Shown: one piece after another, positions 1 to 9,060 of the stretch
How positions within the stretch are numbered: position 1 is the stretch's first letter
Layout: each line of letters starts with the position of its first letter
DNA from: Demequina sp.
Lineage (GTDB): Bacteria; Actinomycetota; Actinomycetes; Actinomycetales; Demequinaceae
DNA length: 64,000 nt
Direction of reading: 5' to 3'
Assembly: GCA_024707205.1 (NCBI GenBank)
Contig: JANQAD010000001.1
Location: 2,259,979-2,323,978, forward strand
Notes under the pieces: generated by a model
The model's input: only the letters and a program-made list of their open reading frames with translations
Database searches by the model: none
Told to the model about the DNA's origin: nothing
Translations under genes and position numbers: made by a program

Positions 1-626
1 ACGCAACCTGGGAGGAAGCCACGCGCACCCTCGAAGAGGTGGCAACAGCGTCGGGCCTTGACCTGGTTCCCGACCCCGGCGGCGCGGCCTTCTACGGCCC
101 CAAGATCTCCGTCCAGGCCAAGGACGCGATCGGGCGCACGTGGCAGCTGTCCACCATCCAACTGGACTTCTTCGAGCCCGAGCTGTTCGAGCTCGAGTAC
201 ATGGCGTCTGACGGCACCCGGCAGCGCCCGGTCATGATCCACCGCGCGCTGTTCGGGTCGATCGAGCGATTCTTCGGTGTGCTGCTTGAGCACTACGCGG
301 GGGCGTTCCCCGTGTGGCTCGCACCGGTGCAGGCGAAGCTCATCCCGGTCGCCGAGCCGTTCAACGACTACCTCGAGGACGTTGCGCAGCAGCTGCGTAC
401 CGCCGGGGTGCGCGTGGAGGTCGACGTCACGGACGAGCGCTTCCCCAAGAAGATCCGCAATGCGTCAAAGGAGAAAGTGCCGTTCGTGCTGATCGCGGGC
501 GGCGAGGACGCCGACGCCGGCGCGGTGTCGTTCCGCTTCCGCGACGGCTCCCAGGACAACGCGATCCCCGTTCCGGACGCCGTGAAGCGCATCGTCGAGG
601 CGATTCGCACCAAGGCGCAGGTCTAG
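1..626 (+). CDS. thrS: Threonyl-tRNA synthetase, C-terminal part (5' end outside window)
   Basis: Charges tRNA-Thr with threonine in the cytoplasm. The reading frame is already open at base 3, so only about the last 207 codons are present. The visible part holds the end of the class II catalytic core ([19 protein letters not shown], then the motif 3 segment [13 protein letters not shown]) followed by the anticodon-binding domain beginning near [15 protein letters not shown] and ending at a TAG. The following HIT gene starts 3 bases after the stop, and thrS-HIT-pgsA is standard actinobacterial order, so the genes are probably co-transcribed. Confidence 0.95.
   Translation, partial: ATWEEATRTLEEVATASGLDLVPDPGGAAFYGPKISVQAKDAIGRTWQLSTIQLDFFEPELFELEYMASDGTRQRPVMIHRALFGSIERFFGVLLEHYAGAFPVWLAPVQAKLIPVAEPFNDYLEDVAQQLRTAGVRVEVDVTDERFPKKIRNASKEKVPFVLIAGGEDADAGAVSFRFRDGSQDNAIPVPDAVKRIVEAIRTKAQV
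47..57 (+). repeat. Over-represented 11-mer AGCGTCGGGCC (first of 12 exact copies)
   Basis: Exact copies on the plus strand begin at 47, 7629, 12623, 16246, 22491, 23935, 55670 and 59515; copies on the minus strand (seen as GGCCCGACGCT) begin at 2609, 4810, 18401 and 22807. Seven further sites match the first ten bases (plus: 5134, 29728, 52635, 61885; minus, seen as GCCCGACGCT: 27461, 47645, 63954). Four sites extend to GCCACAGCGTCGGGC (2609, 4810, 27461 and 29728). Copies fall in several reading frames (coding ASG, RRA or PDA) and between genes, so protein conservation does not explain them. Function unknown. Confidence 0.6.
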
Positions 627-629
627 CGC

Positions 630-1178
630 GTGACCGACATCGTCGATTCCGAGTGGATGGGGGGCAATCCAGACGGCTTCGAGCGTCTGTGGACGCCGCA
701 TCGGATGGCATACGTGCGCAACGCCTCGGATCGTCCGCCCATGGAGGGCGAACACGAGTGCCCGCTGTGCAAAAAGCCAGGCGATGACGACCGCGAGCAC
801 CTCGTGGTGCACCGCGGGGAGTCCTGCTACGTGGTGCTCAACCTGTACCCGTACAACCCGGGGCACCTCATGGTGTGCCCGTACCGCCACATCGGCTGGT
901 ACACGGAGGCCACGGACACGGAACGCGATGAGATGGGCGAGCTGACCCAGAAGGCGATGCGCGTGCTCCAGTCCGTGAGCGGGACAAAGGGCTTCAACAT
1001 CGGCATGAATCAGGGCGTCACCGGGGGTGCCGGGATCTCCGAGCACCTCCACCAGCACGTGGTTCCGCGCTGGATCGGCGACTCGAACTTCCTGCCCATC
1101 ATCGCGAAGACCAAGGCGCTCCCTGAGCTCCTCGACGATACGTGGCAGCGCGTGAGCGGCGCCTGGAAAGTGAGCTGA
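630..1178 (+). CDS. HIT-family nucleotide phosphorylase/hydrolase (Ap4A phosphorylase-like)
   Basis: A 182-residue protein starting at GTG, 3 bases after thrS. The histidine-triad motif HLHQHVV lies at residues 139-145 and marks the catalytic site of nucleotide hydrolases/transferases. A CPLC pair at residues 44-47 suggests the zinc site found in the mycobacterial orthologue encoded next to thrS, which is known as a diadenosine tetraphosphate phosphorylase. Position between thrS and pgsA matches that orthologue, so the same activity is inferred. Length and motif are complete. Confidence 0.85.
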   Translation: MTDIVDSEWMGGNPDGFERLWTPHRMAYVRNASDRPPMEGEHECPLCKKPGDDDREHLVVHRGESCYVVLNLYPYNPGHLMVCPYRHIGWYTEATDTERDEMGELTQKAMRVLQSVSGTKGFNIGMNQGVTGGAGISEHLHQHVVPRWIGDSNFLPIIAKTKALPELLDDTWQRVSGAWKVS

Positions 1179-1179
1179 C

Positions 1180-1835
1180 GTGCTCGGCTGGCTGCGCCCG
1201 GTCATGGGCGCCATCTGGAAGGCGCCAGCGCGTGGGCTCCTGAAGCTTGGCGTGCACCCCAACGTCATGACGCTCGTCGGCACCGCAGGCGTGGTCTTCG
1301 GCGCGCTGTTCTTCTTTCCCAAGGGGGCATCTGGCTGTTCTGGGGAGTCATGGTGGTCACGCTGTTCGTGGTCACCGACATGCTCGATGGCACCATGGCT
1401 CGCCTCGGCGACAAGTCGTCCCGACTCGGTGCCTTCCTCGACTCCACCTTGGACCGGGTCGCGGACGCCGCCATCTATGGCGCGCTCGTGTGGAGCTTTG
1501 TCGACGTCTCGCGGGTAACCTCGGCCGCCGCCCTCGTGTGTTTGATCCTTGGCTTCTTGGTCCCATATTCGCGCGCTAAGGCGGAGTCGATCGGCGTTGA
1601 GGCTAAGGGCGGGTTCGCGCAGCGTTCCGATCGCCTTGTGCTTGGGCTGACCGCGACCGGCCTCGTGGGCCTTGGGCTGCCCGTCGGGGTGCTGACGTGG
1701 ACGCTGTGGCTCCTGTCGCTTCTCGCGGCGCTCACGTTTGCTCAGCGCATCTACTCGGTGGTCAAGGCCGCACGGCGCGATCCCGACTGGAACAAGGACC
1801 TCGACATTCGCGTGGAGCACGAGCCGCATTCATGA
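1180..1835 (+). CDS. pgsA: Phosphatidylinositol phosphate synthase (CDP-alcohol phosphotransferase), frameshifted in this sequence
   Basis: Membrane enzyme joining CDP-diacylglycerol to inositol phosphate, the first step of PI and PIM lipids. The CDP-alcohol phosphotransferase signature is visible as DMLDGTMARLG followed by GAFLDSTLD (from about 1377). The N-terminal 45 residues are in one frame and the rest in another: the G5 run at about 1321-1325 needs one more G to read FFFPKGGIWLFWGVMVV. Restored length is about 218 residues, normal for the family. Choice of inositol phosphate over glycerol phosphate rests on the neighbours (PIM acyltransferase and pimA). The end overlaps the next gene by ATGA. 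Probably a consensus error rather than a pseudogene. Confidence 0.85.
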
Positions 1836-2757
1836 ATTCCTTGCTCGTGGCGATGCGCGTGTCGCGCTACCTGCCGCGCACCGTGGTGAGGGCCGGAGCG
1901 TGGGCTGGCTCCAACGTCGGCTGGCTGCGCAATGGCCGCGACCGCAAGCGGCTCGAGGACAACCTGCACCGCGTTACGGGCCTCACCGGTCGTGGCCTGT
2001 CGCGGCTGTCCCGCAAGGGAATGATCAGCGCTGGGCGGTACTACTCGGAAGTGCTCGAGCTGCCGCGAATCACGGAGCGCCAAGCCGACGCGAGGGTCCA
2101 GATCAAGAACCCGGAACCGACGATCTCCCACATTCACGACTCGGGCGGCGTGGTGGTTGTGCTGTGCCACTCAGGCAACTGGGATCTCCTCGGGTATGTG
2201 TGCACTCGAGCCATCGCGCCCGTGACGTCCGTCGCCGAGGTCCTCAAGCCTCGCGAACTGTTCGACACGTTCGTGGAGATGCGCGCGCGCGTGGGCATCC
2301 GCATCTACGGCAGCGAGGGCTCCACGACCTTCAAGAACCTCCTCCGCGAGTCTCGCGACGGCGTGGAGCGCATCTTCGCTCTCGTCGCGGATCGCGACAT
2401 GAGCGGCTCGGGGCTCGAGGTGGAGATGTGGGGGCAGCGCGTCAAGGTAGCGCCAGGGCGGCCGCCCTCGCGCGGGCCGCACAGATCCCGCTCGTCCCCG
2501 TCTATGTGCACTATGAGCGCATCTCCGGCGCTCGCCGCCGCGCCGCGCGCTTTCGCTGGGGGCTGGCGATGTCGTTTGGCCCCACCATTTGGCCGGCGGA
2601 CTTTGAGGGGCCCGACGCTGTGGCTGAGATGACTCAAGCGTGGGCGGCGTTTCTGGCTGGGCAGATCGCCGAACACCCTGAGGATTGGCACATGCTGCAG
2701 CGCTTTGGTTGGGTCGAGGACGTTGCGAAGGCGCGCGCTGTTGGGAAGACGCCATGA
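1832..2757 (+). CDS. Phosphatidylinositol mannoside acyltransferase (LPLAT family), frameshifted
   Basis: Acylates mannosylated phosphatidylinositol at the inner face of the membrane. The HX4D acyltransferase motif is CHSGNWDLLG (His113, Asp118), as in the HtrB/PatA group. The frame changes near 2456: one base must be added (GGGCGG to GGGCCGG) to read VAPGPAALARAAQIPLVPVYV, the expected family segment. Restored length is about 308 residues. It overlaps pgsA by four bases and pimA by four bases, so translation is likely coupled across the lipid operon. Confidence 0.85.
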
Positions 2758-3902
2758 GGATCGGCATCGTCTGCCCGTACTCCCTTGACCGCCCAGGCGG
2801 GGTGCAGCTTCACGTCCTCGACCTCGCGGAGGCGCTCATCGCCCGCGGTCACCACGTATCGGTGCTCGCTCCCGCGGGCGAGGACACGGACGTCCCTCCC
2901 TATGTGTTCTCCGCGGGGCGCTCGGTCCCGATCCGCTACAACGGCGCCACCGCGCGCGTGACGTTCGGCATGTGGTCCGCGGCGCGCGTGCGGCTGTGGC
3001 TCGGAGAGGGCGAATTCGACGTCGTCCACCTCCACGAGCCCGGCGCCGCGTCGCTCAGCCTGATTGCGATGTGGGCGCGCGTTGGGCCAACGGTCGCGAC
3101 CTTCCACTCCTCGCACGAGGAGTCGCGCATCATGCGCCTCGCGAAGCCCTGGATCAAGCCCGGCTACGAGGAGCTCGACGCGCGCATCGCGGTGTCGCCG
3201 TCGGCGGCCAACACCATCCGCGAGCACCTGCGCGTAGAGGCCACCCACATCATCCCCAACGGCGTGGACACCACCGCATTCGTCAACGCGGTGCCGCTCT
3301 CGCGCTGGCGCGGGACGGCGGAGGCGCCGACCATCGGCATCCTCGGCAGGATGGATGAGCCGCGCAAGGGACTCGACGACTTCCTCGCGATGATCCCCCT
3401 GGTAAGGACCGAGTTCCCGCACGCCCGATTCCTCGTGGCCGGACGCTTCAGCGACCGCGTGGCCGCTCGCGCGGCCAGGGCGGGGGCTGAGGTCGTCGGC
3501 GAGCTCGACGAGCAGCAGAAGGCGAGCTTCATGAGCTCGATGGACGTGTACTGCGCCCCCAACCTCGGGGGAGAGTCGTTCGGCATCGTGCTCGTGGAGG
3601 CCATGGCCTCCGGCGCGGCCGTCGTCGCGAGCGACCTGACGGCGTTCAAGGACGTGGCCACCGCGAAAGGCGGGGGATACGCGGCGGCCCTGCACCGCGT
3701 CGGCGATGCTGAGGACCTTGCGCGCGCGGTCACCGAGCTGCTCGCGGATCCGGAGGCTCGCACCGCCCTCGCGATCAAGGGGCGCAAGGTCGCCGCCGCC
3801 TTCGACTGGTCCAACGTCGCGCCCCGTGTCGAGGCCACCTATCGCGACGCGATTAGGATGGATGCCGAGTTCCATCCCCACCCACCCAAGGAAGAGTCAT
3901 GA
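2754..3902 (+). CDS. pimA: Phosphatidylinositol mannosyltransferase, GT4 family
   Basis: Adds the first mannose from GDP-mannose to phosphatidylinositol. The 382-residue protein has the GT-B layout: a glycine-rich N-terminal loop ([14 protein letters not shown]) and the C-terminal donor-binding motif [14 protein letters not shown] (E-x7-E). Start ATG 2754 overlaps the acyltransferase stop. Genes for PI phosphate synthase and a PIM acyltransferase directly upstream support this assignment over other GT4 enzymes. The gene ends in an ATGA overlap with pdxS. Confidence 0.88.
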   Translation: MRIGIVCPYSLDRPGGVQLHVLDLAEALIARGHHVSVLAPAGEDTDVPPYVFSAGRSVPIRYNGATARVTFGMWSAARVRLWLGEGEFDVVHLHEPGAASLSLIAMWARVGPTVATFHSSHEESRIMRLAKPWIKPGYEELDARIAVSPSAANTIREHLRVEATHIIPNGVDTTAFVNAVPLSRWRGTAEAPTIGILGRMDEPRKGLDDFLAMIPLVRTEFPHARFLVAGRFSDRVAARAARAGAEVVGELDEQQKASFMSSMDVYCAPNLGGESFGIVLVEAMASGAAVVASDLTAFKDVATAKGGGYAAALHRVGDAEDLARAVTELLADPEARTALAIKGRKVAAAFDWSNVAPRVEATYRDAIRMDAEFHPHPPKEES

Positions 3903-4807
3903 GCAGCGACGTCACCCCTCAGCCCGCGCAGGTCGGCACTGATCTGGTCAAGCGGGGCATGGCCGAGATGCTCAAGGGTGGCGTCATCATGGACGTCGTC
4001 ACGCCCGAGCAGGCCCGCATCGCCGAGGACGCGGGCGCGGTTGCCGTCATGGCGCTCGAGCGCGTCCCCGCGGACATTCGCGCGCAGGGCGGAGTGGCCC
4101 GCATGAGCGACCCCGACCTGGTCCAGGGCATCATCGACACGGTCTCGATCCCCGTCATGGCGAAGGCGCGCATCGGCCACTTCGTCGAGGCGCAGGTGCT
4201 GCAGAGCCTCGGCGTTGACTACGTGGACGAGTCCGAGGTGCTCACGCCCGCCGACTACACCAACCACATCGACAAGTGGCAGTTCACGGTGCCGTTCGTG
4301 TGCGGCGCGACGAACCTTGGCGAGGCGCTGCGCCGCATCTCCGAGGGCGCGGCCATGATCCGTTCCAAGGGCGAGGCCGGCACCGGTGACGTCTCGAACG
4401 CGACCACGCACATGCGTCAGATCCGCGCGCAGATTGCGGCCCTCACCGCGCTGCCGAAGGACGAACTGTACGTTGCCGCGAAGGAGCTGCAGGCTCCGCT
4501 TCAGCTGGTGCAGGAGATCGCGGAGACCGGCAAGCTTCCCGTTGTGCTCTTCACGGCCGGCGGCATTGCCACGCCAGCGGACGCGGCGATGATGATGCAG
4601 CTTGGCGCCGAGGGCGTGTTCGTCGGCTCAGGAATCTTCAAGTCGGGGAACCCCGCGCAGCGCGCCGCCGCGATCGTCAAGGCGACCACGTTCTTTGACG
4701 ACCCCGCCGTGATCGCGGACGTCTCGCGCGGCCTTGGCGAGGCCATGGTGGGCATCAACGTCGACGACGTTCCGGAGCCTCACCGCCTCGCCGAACGCGG
4801 CTGGTAG
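3899..4807 (+). CDS. pdxS: Pyridoxal 5'-phosphate synthase, synthase subunit
   Basis: Builds PLP from ribose 5-phosphate, glyceraldehyde 3-phosphate and ammonia supplied by PdxT. The 302-residue sequence carries hallmark segments: [17 protein letters not shown] near the N-terminus, [16 protein letters not shown] with a conserved lysine, [11 protein letters not shown] and the phosphate-binding [11 protein letters not shown] near the C-terminus. Length is typical. It overlaps pimA by four bases. The partner pdxT lies just downstream, separated only by a NUDIX gene. Confidence 0.97.
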   Translation: MSSDVTPQPAQVGTDLVKRGMAEMLKGGVIMDVVTPEQARIAEDAGAVAVMALERVPADIRAQGGVARMSDPDLVQGIIDTVSIPVMAKARIGHFVEAQVLQSLGVDYVDESEVLTPADYTNHIDKWQFTVPFVCGATNLGEALRRISEGAAMIRSKGEAGTGDVSNATTHMRQIRAQIAALTALPKDELYVAAKELQAPLQLVQEIAETGKLPVVLFTAGGIATPADAAMMMQLGAEGVFVGSGIFKSGNPAQRAAAIVKATTFFDDPAVIADVSRGLGEAMVGINVDDVPEPHRLAERGW

Positions 4808-4820
4808 CAGGCCCGACGCT

Positions 4821-5324
4821 GTGGCCGGCTCCCGTATCGAGCGGCACGGGGCGCGGGTGCTGCTCTTGGACGGCGAGGGGCGGCTGCTGCTCGTGCGCGG
4901 TCACGATCCTCATGACGCGGAGCGCTCGTTCTGGTTCACGCCCGGCGGCGGGCTTGAGGAGGCTGAGAGTTTCCTCGAGGCAGCGGTGCGCGAGCTTGCG
5001 GAGGAGACAGGCTACGTGCTCGAGCCGCACGAGCTCGTCGGCCCCGTGTGGCGTCGCACGGCCGTCTTCGACTTCGCGAGCAGGCCGTATACCCAGCACG
5101 AGGAGATCTTCGTTGGCCTGCTCGCTGATGCCGAGCGTCGGGCGCGTGCGGAGGCGAGCCTCACGGAAGACGAGCACGAGGCGCTCGACGAGTTTGCGTG
5201 GCTGACCCAGGCCCAAGTGGCAAACGAGGCGCGCGAGGTGTTCCCCGAAGTGTTGCGAGAATCGTGGGACTGGTTCGTCGCATGGGACGGCGTGACGAGG
5301 GAGTTGGGAGTGAATCCGGAATGA
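4821..5324 (+). CDS. NUDIX hydrolase
   Basis: A 167-residue protein with a NUDIX box (GGGLEEAESFLEAAVRELAEET), hydrolysing a nucleoside diphosphate linked to some other group; the substrate cannot be told. I chose GTG 4821 (VAGSRIERHGARVLL) because upstream codons in this frame overlap pdxS. One copy of the 11-mer motif ends just before this start. The stop overlaps the pdxT start by ATGA. A NUDIX gene near pimA/pdxS is also found in mycobacteria. Confidence 0.85.
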   Translation: MAGSRIERHGARVLLLDGEGRLLLVRGHDPHDAERSFWFTPGGGLEEAESFLEAAVRELAEETGYVLEPHELVGPVWRRTAVFDFASRPYTQHEEIFVGLLADAERRARAEASLTEDEHEALDEFAWLTQAQVANEAREVFPEVLRESWDWFVAWDGVTRELGVNPE

Positions 5325-5920
5325 CGCGCATCGGCGTGCTGGCGCTCCAGGGAGACGTGCGGGAGCACGTATTCGCCCTGGAACGAGTGGGAGTTGAGGC
5401 TTCGCGCGTGCGTCGCCTCGGCGAACTCGACGAGGTGGACGGGCTCATCATCCCCGGCGGCGAGTCCACGACCATCGACAAGCTGCTGCGCGCCTTCGAC
5501 CTGTTTGAGCCGCTGCGGACGCGCATTGCGGACGGGCTGCCGGTGCTGGGCTCGTGCGCGGGAATGATCATGCTCGCCACGGACATCATCGGCGGTATCC
5601 ACGACCAGCAGACCCTCGCGGCGATCCCGATGACGGTTCGTCGCAACGCATTCGGGCGTCAGGTGGACTCGGCGGAAGTGGAGCTCACGTGGGAGCCGGA
5701 CGGATCGCGCATGCATGCCACGTTCATCCGCGCGCCGTGGGTGGAGGCGTGGGACGACTCCGTGGAGGTGCTCGCCACCGTGACAAGCCAGGACGGCTCG
5801 GCGCATCCCGTGGCCGTGCGTCACCGCAACGCGATCGCCACGAGCTTCCACCCCGAGATTCACGCGCCGGGCGCCACGCCGGACGACCGGGTGCATCGGC
5901 TGCTGGCGTCGCTCGCCTGA
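5321..5920 (+). CDS. pdxT: Pyridoxal 5'-phosphate synthase, glutaminase subunit
   Basis: Releases ammonia from glutamine for PdxS. The 199-residue class I-like glutaminase has the nucleophile elbow LGSCAGMIML, the GGESTTIDKL segment and the catalytic His-Glu pair in SFHPEIH near the C-terminus. Start ATG 5321 overlaps the NUDIX stop. A strong palindrome (5931-5998) begins 11 bases after the stop. Confidence 0.96.
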   Translation: MTRIGVLALQGDVREHVFALERVGVEASRVRRLGELDEVDGLIIPGGESTTIDKLLRAFDLFEPLRTRIADGLPVLGSCAGMIMLATDIIGGIHDQQTLAAIPMTVRRNAFGRQVDSAEVELTWEPDGSRMHATFIRAPWVEAWDDSVEVLATVTSQDGSAHPVAVRHRNAIATSFHPEIHAPGATPDDRVHRLLASLA

Positions 5921-5930
5921 CGCCCCCACC

Positions 5931-5998
5931 CCTCGGTTGAGGTAGGTGGGGGGCGAAAAACGGTGCAAGAACAACCGCCACCTACCTCAACCGAGAGG
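5931..5998. repeat. Dispersed palindrome, copy 1 (GGTTGAGGTAG family)
   Basis: Arms CCTCGGTTGAGGTAGGTGG (5931-5949) and CCACCTACCTCAACCGAG pair almost perfectly around a roughly 30-base loop. It shares GGTTGAGGTAG and CTACCTCAACC arms with copies at 21368, 21461, 22571 and 63061. Its loop matches copies 2 and 3 better when read on the minus strand. It could act as a terminator for pdxT, but there is no T tract and the conserved arm sequence points to a repeat family. Confidence 0.85.
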
Positions 5999-6007
5999 GG
6001 CCGAGGC

Positions 6008-6037
6008 CTTGATTCTTAACAATCAAGCGCGTAACCT
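6008..6037 (+). promoter_or_regulatory. Candidate operator and -10 element of the SatD-like gene
   Basis: Inverted repeat CTTGATT-CTTAAC-AATCAAG (6008-6027) is followed by TAACCT (6032-6037), only 6 bases before the ATG at 6044. The AT-rich palindrome stands out in GC-rich DNA. I infer an operator bound by the downstream HTH protein and a leaderless transcript. Confidence 0.45.
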
Positions 6038-6043
6038 TGATCC

Positions 6044-6646
6044 ATGTTCGTGGTGACCGCAGACCAGCGGGCCAGCACTCGCGACGGCGACCGCGTGGAC
6101 GCCCTCATGCAGCGGCTGACGCCGTGGCTCTCGCATCACGTCGATGCCATCGAACTGCCGCTTGAGCGCACCGTTGGCGACGAGGTTCAGACGGTACTCA
6201 GTACGGCCGACGCTGCGCTCGACCTTGGTCTGTTGCTGATCAGGTGGGGCGGTTGGTCCGTTGGCATAGGCGCGGGCCCAGACGAGCTCCTAGCCGAAAG
6301 CGCGCGCGAGAGCTCCGGCCCCGCGTTCGTGGCCGCCCGCAAGGCGGTGGAGCGCGCCAAGGTGAAGTCCGAGCCGGTGCCCTTGATCGTCGACGGAACC
6401 CACGCGGGCGCCTCCGAGGCGGCCACGGCGGTGGTCCAGCTGCTCGCGGCCATCGTGCAGCGCCGGTCGCACGCCGGCTGGGAGGTCGCGGACCTCCTCG
6501 CTCGCGGCCGTACCCAGCGCGAGGCAGCCGAGCGCCTGGAGATCTCCGAACAGGCCGTGAGCCAGCGCGTCGCCTCTGCGATGATCAACGAGGAGCGCAG
6601 GGCGCGCCCCGTTGCCGCTCGCCTCATCGACGCGGCGGGCAGGTAG
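6044..6646 (+). CDS. SatD-like protein with C-terminal helix-turn-helix
   Basis: A 200-residue protein resembling the SatD family, whose role is not settled. The N-terminal half (VVTADQRASTRDGDRVDAL, then ERTVGDEVQTVL) matches the family pattern; the C-terminus carries a clear helix-turn-helix (RTQREAAERLEISEQAVSQR), so it may bind DNA, perhaps the palindrome at 6008-6027 in its own promoter. The small membrane-protein gene starts 2 bases after its stop, a pairing seen in other actinobacteria. The family call is from motif memory and is moderate. Confidence 0.65.
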   Translation: MFVVTADQRASTRDGDRVDALMQRLTPWLSHHVDAIELPLERTVGDEVQTVLSTADAALDLGLLLIRWGGWSVGIGAGPDELLAESARESSGPAFVAARKAVERAKVKSEPVPLIVDGTHAGASEAATAVVQLLAAIVQRRSHAGWEVADLLARGRTQREAAERLEISEQAVSQRVASAMINEERRARPVAARLIDAAGR

Positions 6647-6648
6647 CC

Positions 6649-7020
6649 ATGTGGGCCGTGGTCGCGCTCGTCGGCATCGCCGCTCTCGCGTTGTCCGCGT
6701 TCCTGGGATGGATGTTGGTCAAGGGGATCTTCAGCCACATCAGCCCCGCGCCCACTCCAGGCGTGCTTCGTGGGGGAGCGTGGATCGGCATCCTCGAGCG
6801 GGTGCTCATCACGGGCGGCATCATCGTGGGCTTGCCCGAGGTCATCGCCGTGGTCATCGCCGTGAAGGGCCTTGGCCGCTATCCCGAACTGCGGGAGACG
6901 GACACCGAGCTGCGCGGCGGCGTGGCCGAGAGATTCATCATCGGCACGCTCACGAGCTTCCTGGTCGCGGCCGCGGTCGGCGTGGGCGCGCGGGCGCTCA
7001 TCCTCGCGATCGCCGCCTGA
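6649..7020 (+). CDS. Small membrane protein, partner of the SatD-like gene
   Basis: A 123-residue protein with three to four predicted membrane segments: residues 3-25 (VVALVGIAALALSAFLGWML), a central stretch after ILERVLITGGIIVGLPEVIAVVI, and the C-terminal TSFLVAAAVGVGARALILAIA. Function unknown. The start ATG 6649 lies 2 bases after the SatD-like stop, indicating an operon. Confidence 0.7.
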   Translation: MWAVVALVGIAALALSAFLGWMLVKGIFSHISPAPTPGVLRGGAWIGILERVLITGGIIVGLPEVIAVVIAVKGLGRYPELRETDTELRGGVAERFIIGTLTSFLVAAAVGVGARALILAIAA

Positions 7021-7057
7021 CCCGTACTCGGCACCGCCGGTCGGGCACGATGGGCCC

Positions 7058-7654
7058 ATGAAGATCTACGCGGACGCGGGCCCAAGGCGAACCCGTCAAC
7101 TCATCTGGGACCTGATCGCGCTGGCCCTGATCGCCCTGTGGATTTGGATCGGCGTCAAGGTCCATGACGCGATCGCTCAACTGGGAGTTGTTGGGGACAA
7201 GATGGCCGGCGTCGGCACGTCGCTCAATGGCGACCTCACGTCGATGGCGGACAAGCTCGGCTCCGTGCCGGTGATCGGCGGCGGCATCCGCGCGCCCTTC
7301 GAATCGGCAGCCGACGCCGCGAACTCCATCACCGAGGCGGGCGAATGGCAGCGGGAGACAGTTGATCACCTTGCTCTCATCGCGTCGATAGCCCTGGTAA
7401 TCGCCCCCATCGTCGCAATACTGGCGCTGTGGCTCATCCCCAGGCTCCTGTGGGTGCGTCGCGCCTATCTCACCGCCGCGGTCGCGGCGGCGCCCGGCGG
7501 GGAAGACCTCCTCGCGCTGCGCGCACTCGTGACTCGCCCGATGGCCGAGCTGCTCACCGTGCACCCGGATCCCGCGAATGCCTGGCGAGCCGGAGACCGA
7601 GCCGCCATTTCCGCGCTTGCTGGGGCACAGCGTCGGGCCGTGGGACTGAACTGA
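7058..7654 (+). CDS. Membrane protein of unknown function
   Basis: A 198-residue protein with two hydrophobic segments (about residues 14-34 and 108-130) separated by a roughly 75-residue region that is probably extracytoplasmic (GDKMAGVGTSLNGDLTSMADKLGSVPVIGG). The C-terminal tail is cytoplasmic-looking and basic. No enzyme motif is seen. ATG 7058 was preferred to the longer upstream frame, which overlaps the preceding gene. It lies 37 bases after that gene and 45 before yebC. Confidence 0.7.
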   Translation: MKIYADAGPRRTRQLIWDLIALALIALWIWIGVKVHDAIAQLGVVGDKMAGVGTSLNGDLTSMADKLGSVPVIGGGIRAPFESAADAANSITEAGEWQRETVDHLALIASIALVIAPIVAILALWLIPRLLWVRRAYLTAAVAAAPGGEDLLALRALVTRPMAELLTVHPDPANAWRAGDRAAISALAGAQRRAVGLN

Positions 7655-7664
7655 CGCCGGGGCC

Positions 7665-7670
7665 TAGAAT
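7665..7670 (+). promoter_or_regulatory. Candidate -10 element of yebC (TAGAAT)
   Basis: TAGAAT stands 29 bases before the GTG of yebC, with AAGGAGC as ribosome binding site in between. No convincing -35 is visible. Confidence 0.4.
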
Positions 7671-7699
7671 GTTCGGCAGTCAAGAAACCAAGGAGCATC

Positions 7700-8455
7700 G
7701 TGTCCGGGCATTCCAAGTGGGCCACCACCAAGCACAAGAAGGCTGTGGTTGACGCCAAGCGCGCCAAGCTGTTCGCCAAGCTCATCAAGAACATCGAGGT
7801 TGCCGCACGCACCGGTGGGGGAGACCTGGCAGGAAACCCGACGCTGTTCGACGCGGTGCAGAAGGCCAAGAAGTCTTCGGTTCCCAACGACAACATCGAC
7901 CGCGCGGTCAAGCGCGGCAGCGGGCTCGAAGGCGGCGGCGCCAACTACGAGACCATCATGTACGAGGGCTACGGGCCCAACGGCGTCGCTGTGCTCATCG
8001 AGTGCCTCACCGACAATCGCAACCGCGCCGCGAGCGAGGTTCGCATCGGCCTGACCCGCAACGGCGGCTCCCTCGCCGATCCCGGATCCGTGAGCTACCT
8101 CTTCAGCCGCAAGGGCCAGGTCATCGTGGACAAGGCGAGCGGCGTCACCGAGGACGACCTCATGGAGGCCGCTCTCGACGCCGGCGCCGAAGAGATCAAC
8201 GACCTCGGCGACTACTTCGAGATCATCTCCGAGGCCACGGACTTCGTGGCCGTGCGCACGGCGCTGCAGAGCGCCGGCATCGACTACGAGCAGGCAGAGG
8301 CCACCTTCCTTCCCTCGGTGAAGATCGAGGTGGACGTAGACGGCGCCCGCAAGGTGCTCCGCCTCATCGACGCGCTCGAGGACAGCGACGACGTGCAGAA
8401 CGTGTGGGCCAACTTCGACGCCTCAGACGAGGTGCTCGAGGCCGCCGAAGCGTAA
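7700..8455 (+). CDS. yebC: YebC/PmpR-family protein (TACO1-like)
   Basis: A 251-residue member of a family described as transcriptional regulators and, more recently, as translation factors. The N-terminal [20 protein letters not shown] and the segments [12 protein letters not shown]-like ([17 protein letters not shown]) and [14 protein letters not shown] are diagnostic. Start GTG 7700 has AAGGAGC upstream. It stands next to ruvC as in many bacteria. Confidence 0.96.
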   Translation: MSGHSKWATTKHKKAVVDAKRAKLFAKLIKNIEVAARTGGGDLAGNPTLFDAVQKAKKSSVPNDNIDRAVKRGSGLEGGGANYETIMYEGYGPNGVAVLIECLTDNRNRAASEVRIGLTRNGGSLADPGSVSYLFSRKGQVIVDKASGVTEDDLMEAALDAGAEEINDLGDYFEIISEATDFVAVRTALQSAGIDYEQAEATFLPSVKIEVDVDGARKVLRLIDALEDSDDVQNVWANFDASDEVLEAAEA

Positions 8456-8458
8456 AGC

Positions 8459-9010
8459 GTGCGCATCCTCGGCGTCGACCCGGGCCTCACGAGGTGCGGG
8501 CTTGGGGTCGTTGACGTCGAGGGCCGACGGGTCACTCTCGTGAACGTGAGCGTTACCACGACCCCCGCGGGCGCCGAGGTCCCCGCTCGCCTCGCGTCCA
8601 TCTCCGACGCTCTCGAGGCGCTGCTCGCGGAGCACGCGCCCGACGCCGTGGCCATGGAACGCGTCTTCGCCCAGCACAACGTGCGCACCGTCATGGGCAC
8701 CGCGCAGGCGTCCGGAGTGGTGATGCTCGCCGCCGAGCGCGCAGGACTGCCGCTCAACCTCTACACGCCGAGCGAGGTCAAGGCCGCGGTCACGGGAGAC
8801 GGCCGCGCGGCCAAGGCCCAAGTCGGTTTCATGGTCGCCCGCATCCTTGGGCTCGCCGAGCCGCCAAAGCCGGCCGACGCTGCCGACGCCCTCGCGATCG
8901 CGATCACTCATGGCTGGCGCGGCAGGGCACCCGGGGTCACGACCGCGGCTCAGGGGCGCTGGGTGGCGGCAGAGCGCGAGGCGCGCGAGGCGGCGAGTCG
9001 CCGCCGCTAA
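8459..9010 (+). CDS. ruvC: Holliday junction resolvase RuvC
   Basis: Cuts Holliday junctions during recombination, acting with RuvAB. The 183-residue protein has the acidic catalytic residues in expected places: [10 protein letters not shown] (Asp7), [10 protein letters not shown] (Glu) and the C-terminal [10 protein letters not shown]. It begins at GTG, 3 bases after the yebC stop, so it is probably transcribed with yebC. Confidence 0.96.
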   Translation: MRILGVDPGLTRCGLGVVDVEGRRVTLVNVSVTTTPAGAEVPARLASISDALEALLAEHAPDAVAMERVFAQHNVRTVMGTAQASGVVMLAAERAGLPLNLYTPSEVKAAVTGDGRAAKAQVGFMVARILGLAEPPKPADAADALAIAITHGWRGRAPGVTTAAQGRWVAAEREAREAASRRR

Positions 9011-9033
9011 GTCGCACCAACGCTCTACGGTAT

Positions 9034-9049
9034 TCGTACATACGTTCGA
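9034..9049 (+). promoter_or_regulatory. Candidate LexA (SOS) box before ruvA
   Basis: TCGTACATACGTTCGA matches the actinobacterial/Bacillus-type LexA consensus TCGAAC-N4-GTTCGA at 11 of 12 defined positions. It lies 11 bases before the TTG start of ruvA, a known SOS-regulated gene. Confidence 0.65.
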
Positions 9050-9060
9050 AAGGGCGCCCC

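Noticed and set aside
465-1829. Long minus-strand frames opposite real genes (also 2634-3881, 24922-26595, 58617-60347)
   Set aside because: High GC keeps antisense frames open; they have no family motifs and lie opposite well-recognised genes.
5931-5998. Palindrome copies as simple intrinsic terminators
   Set aside because: No T tracts, and the arm sequence, not just its pairing, is conserved in copies next to unrelated genes.
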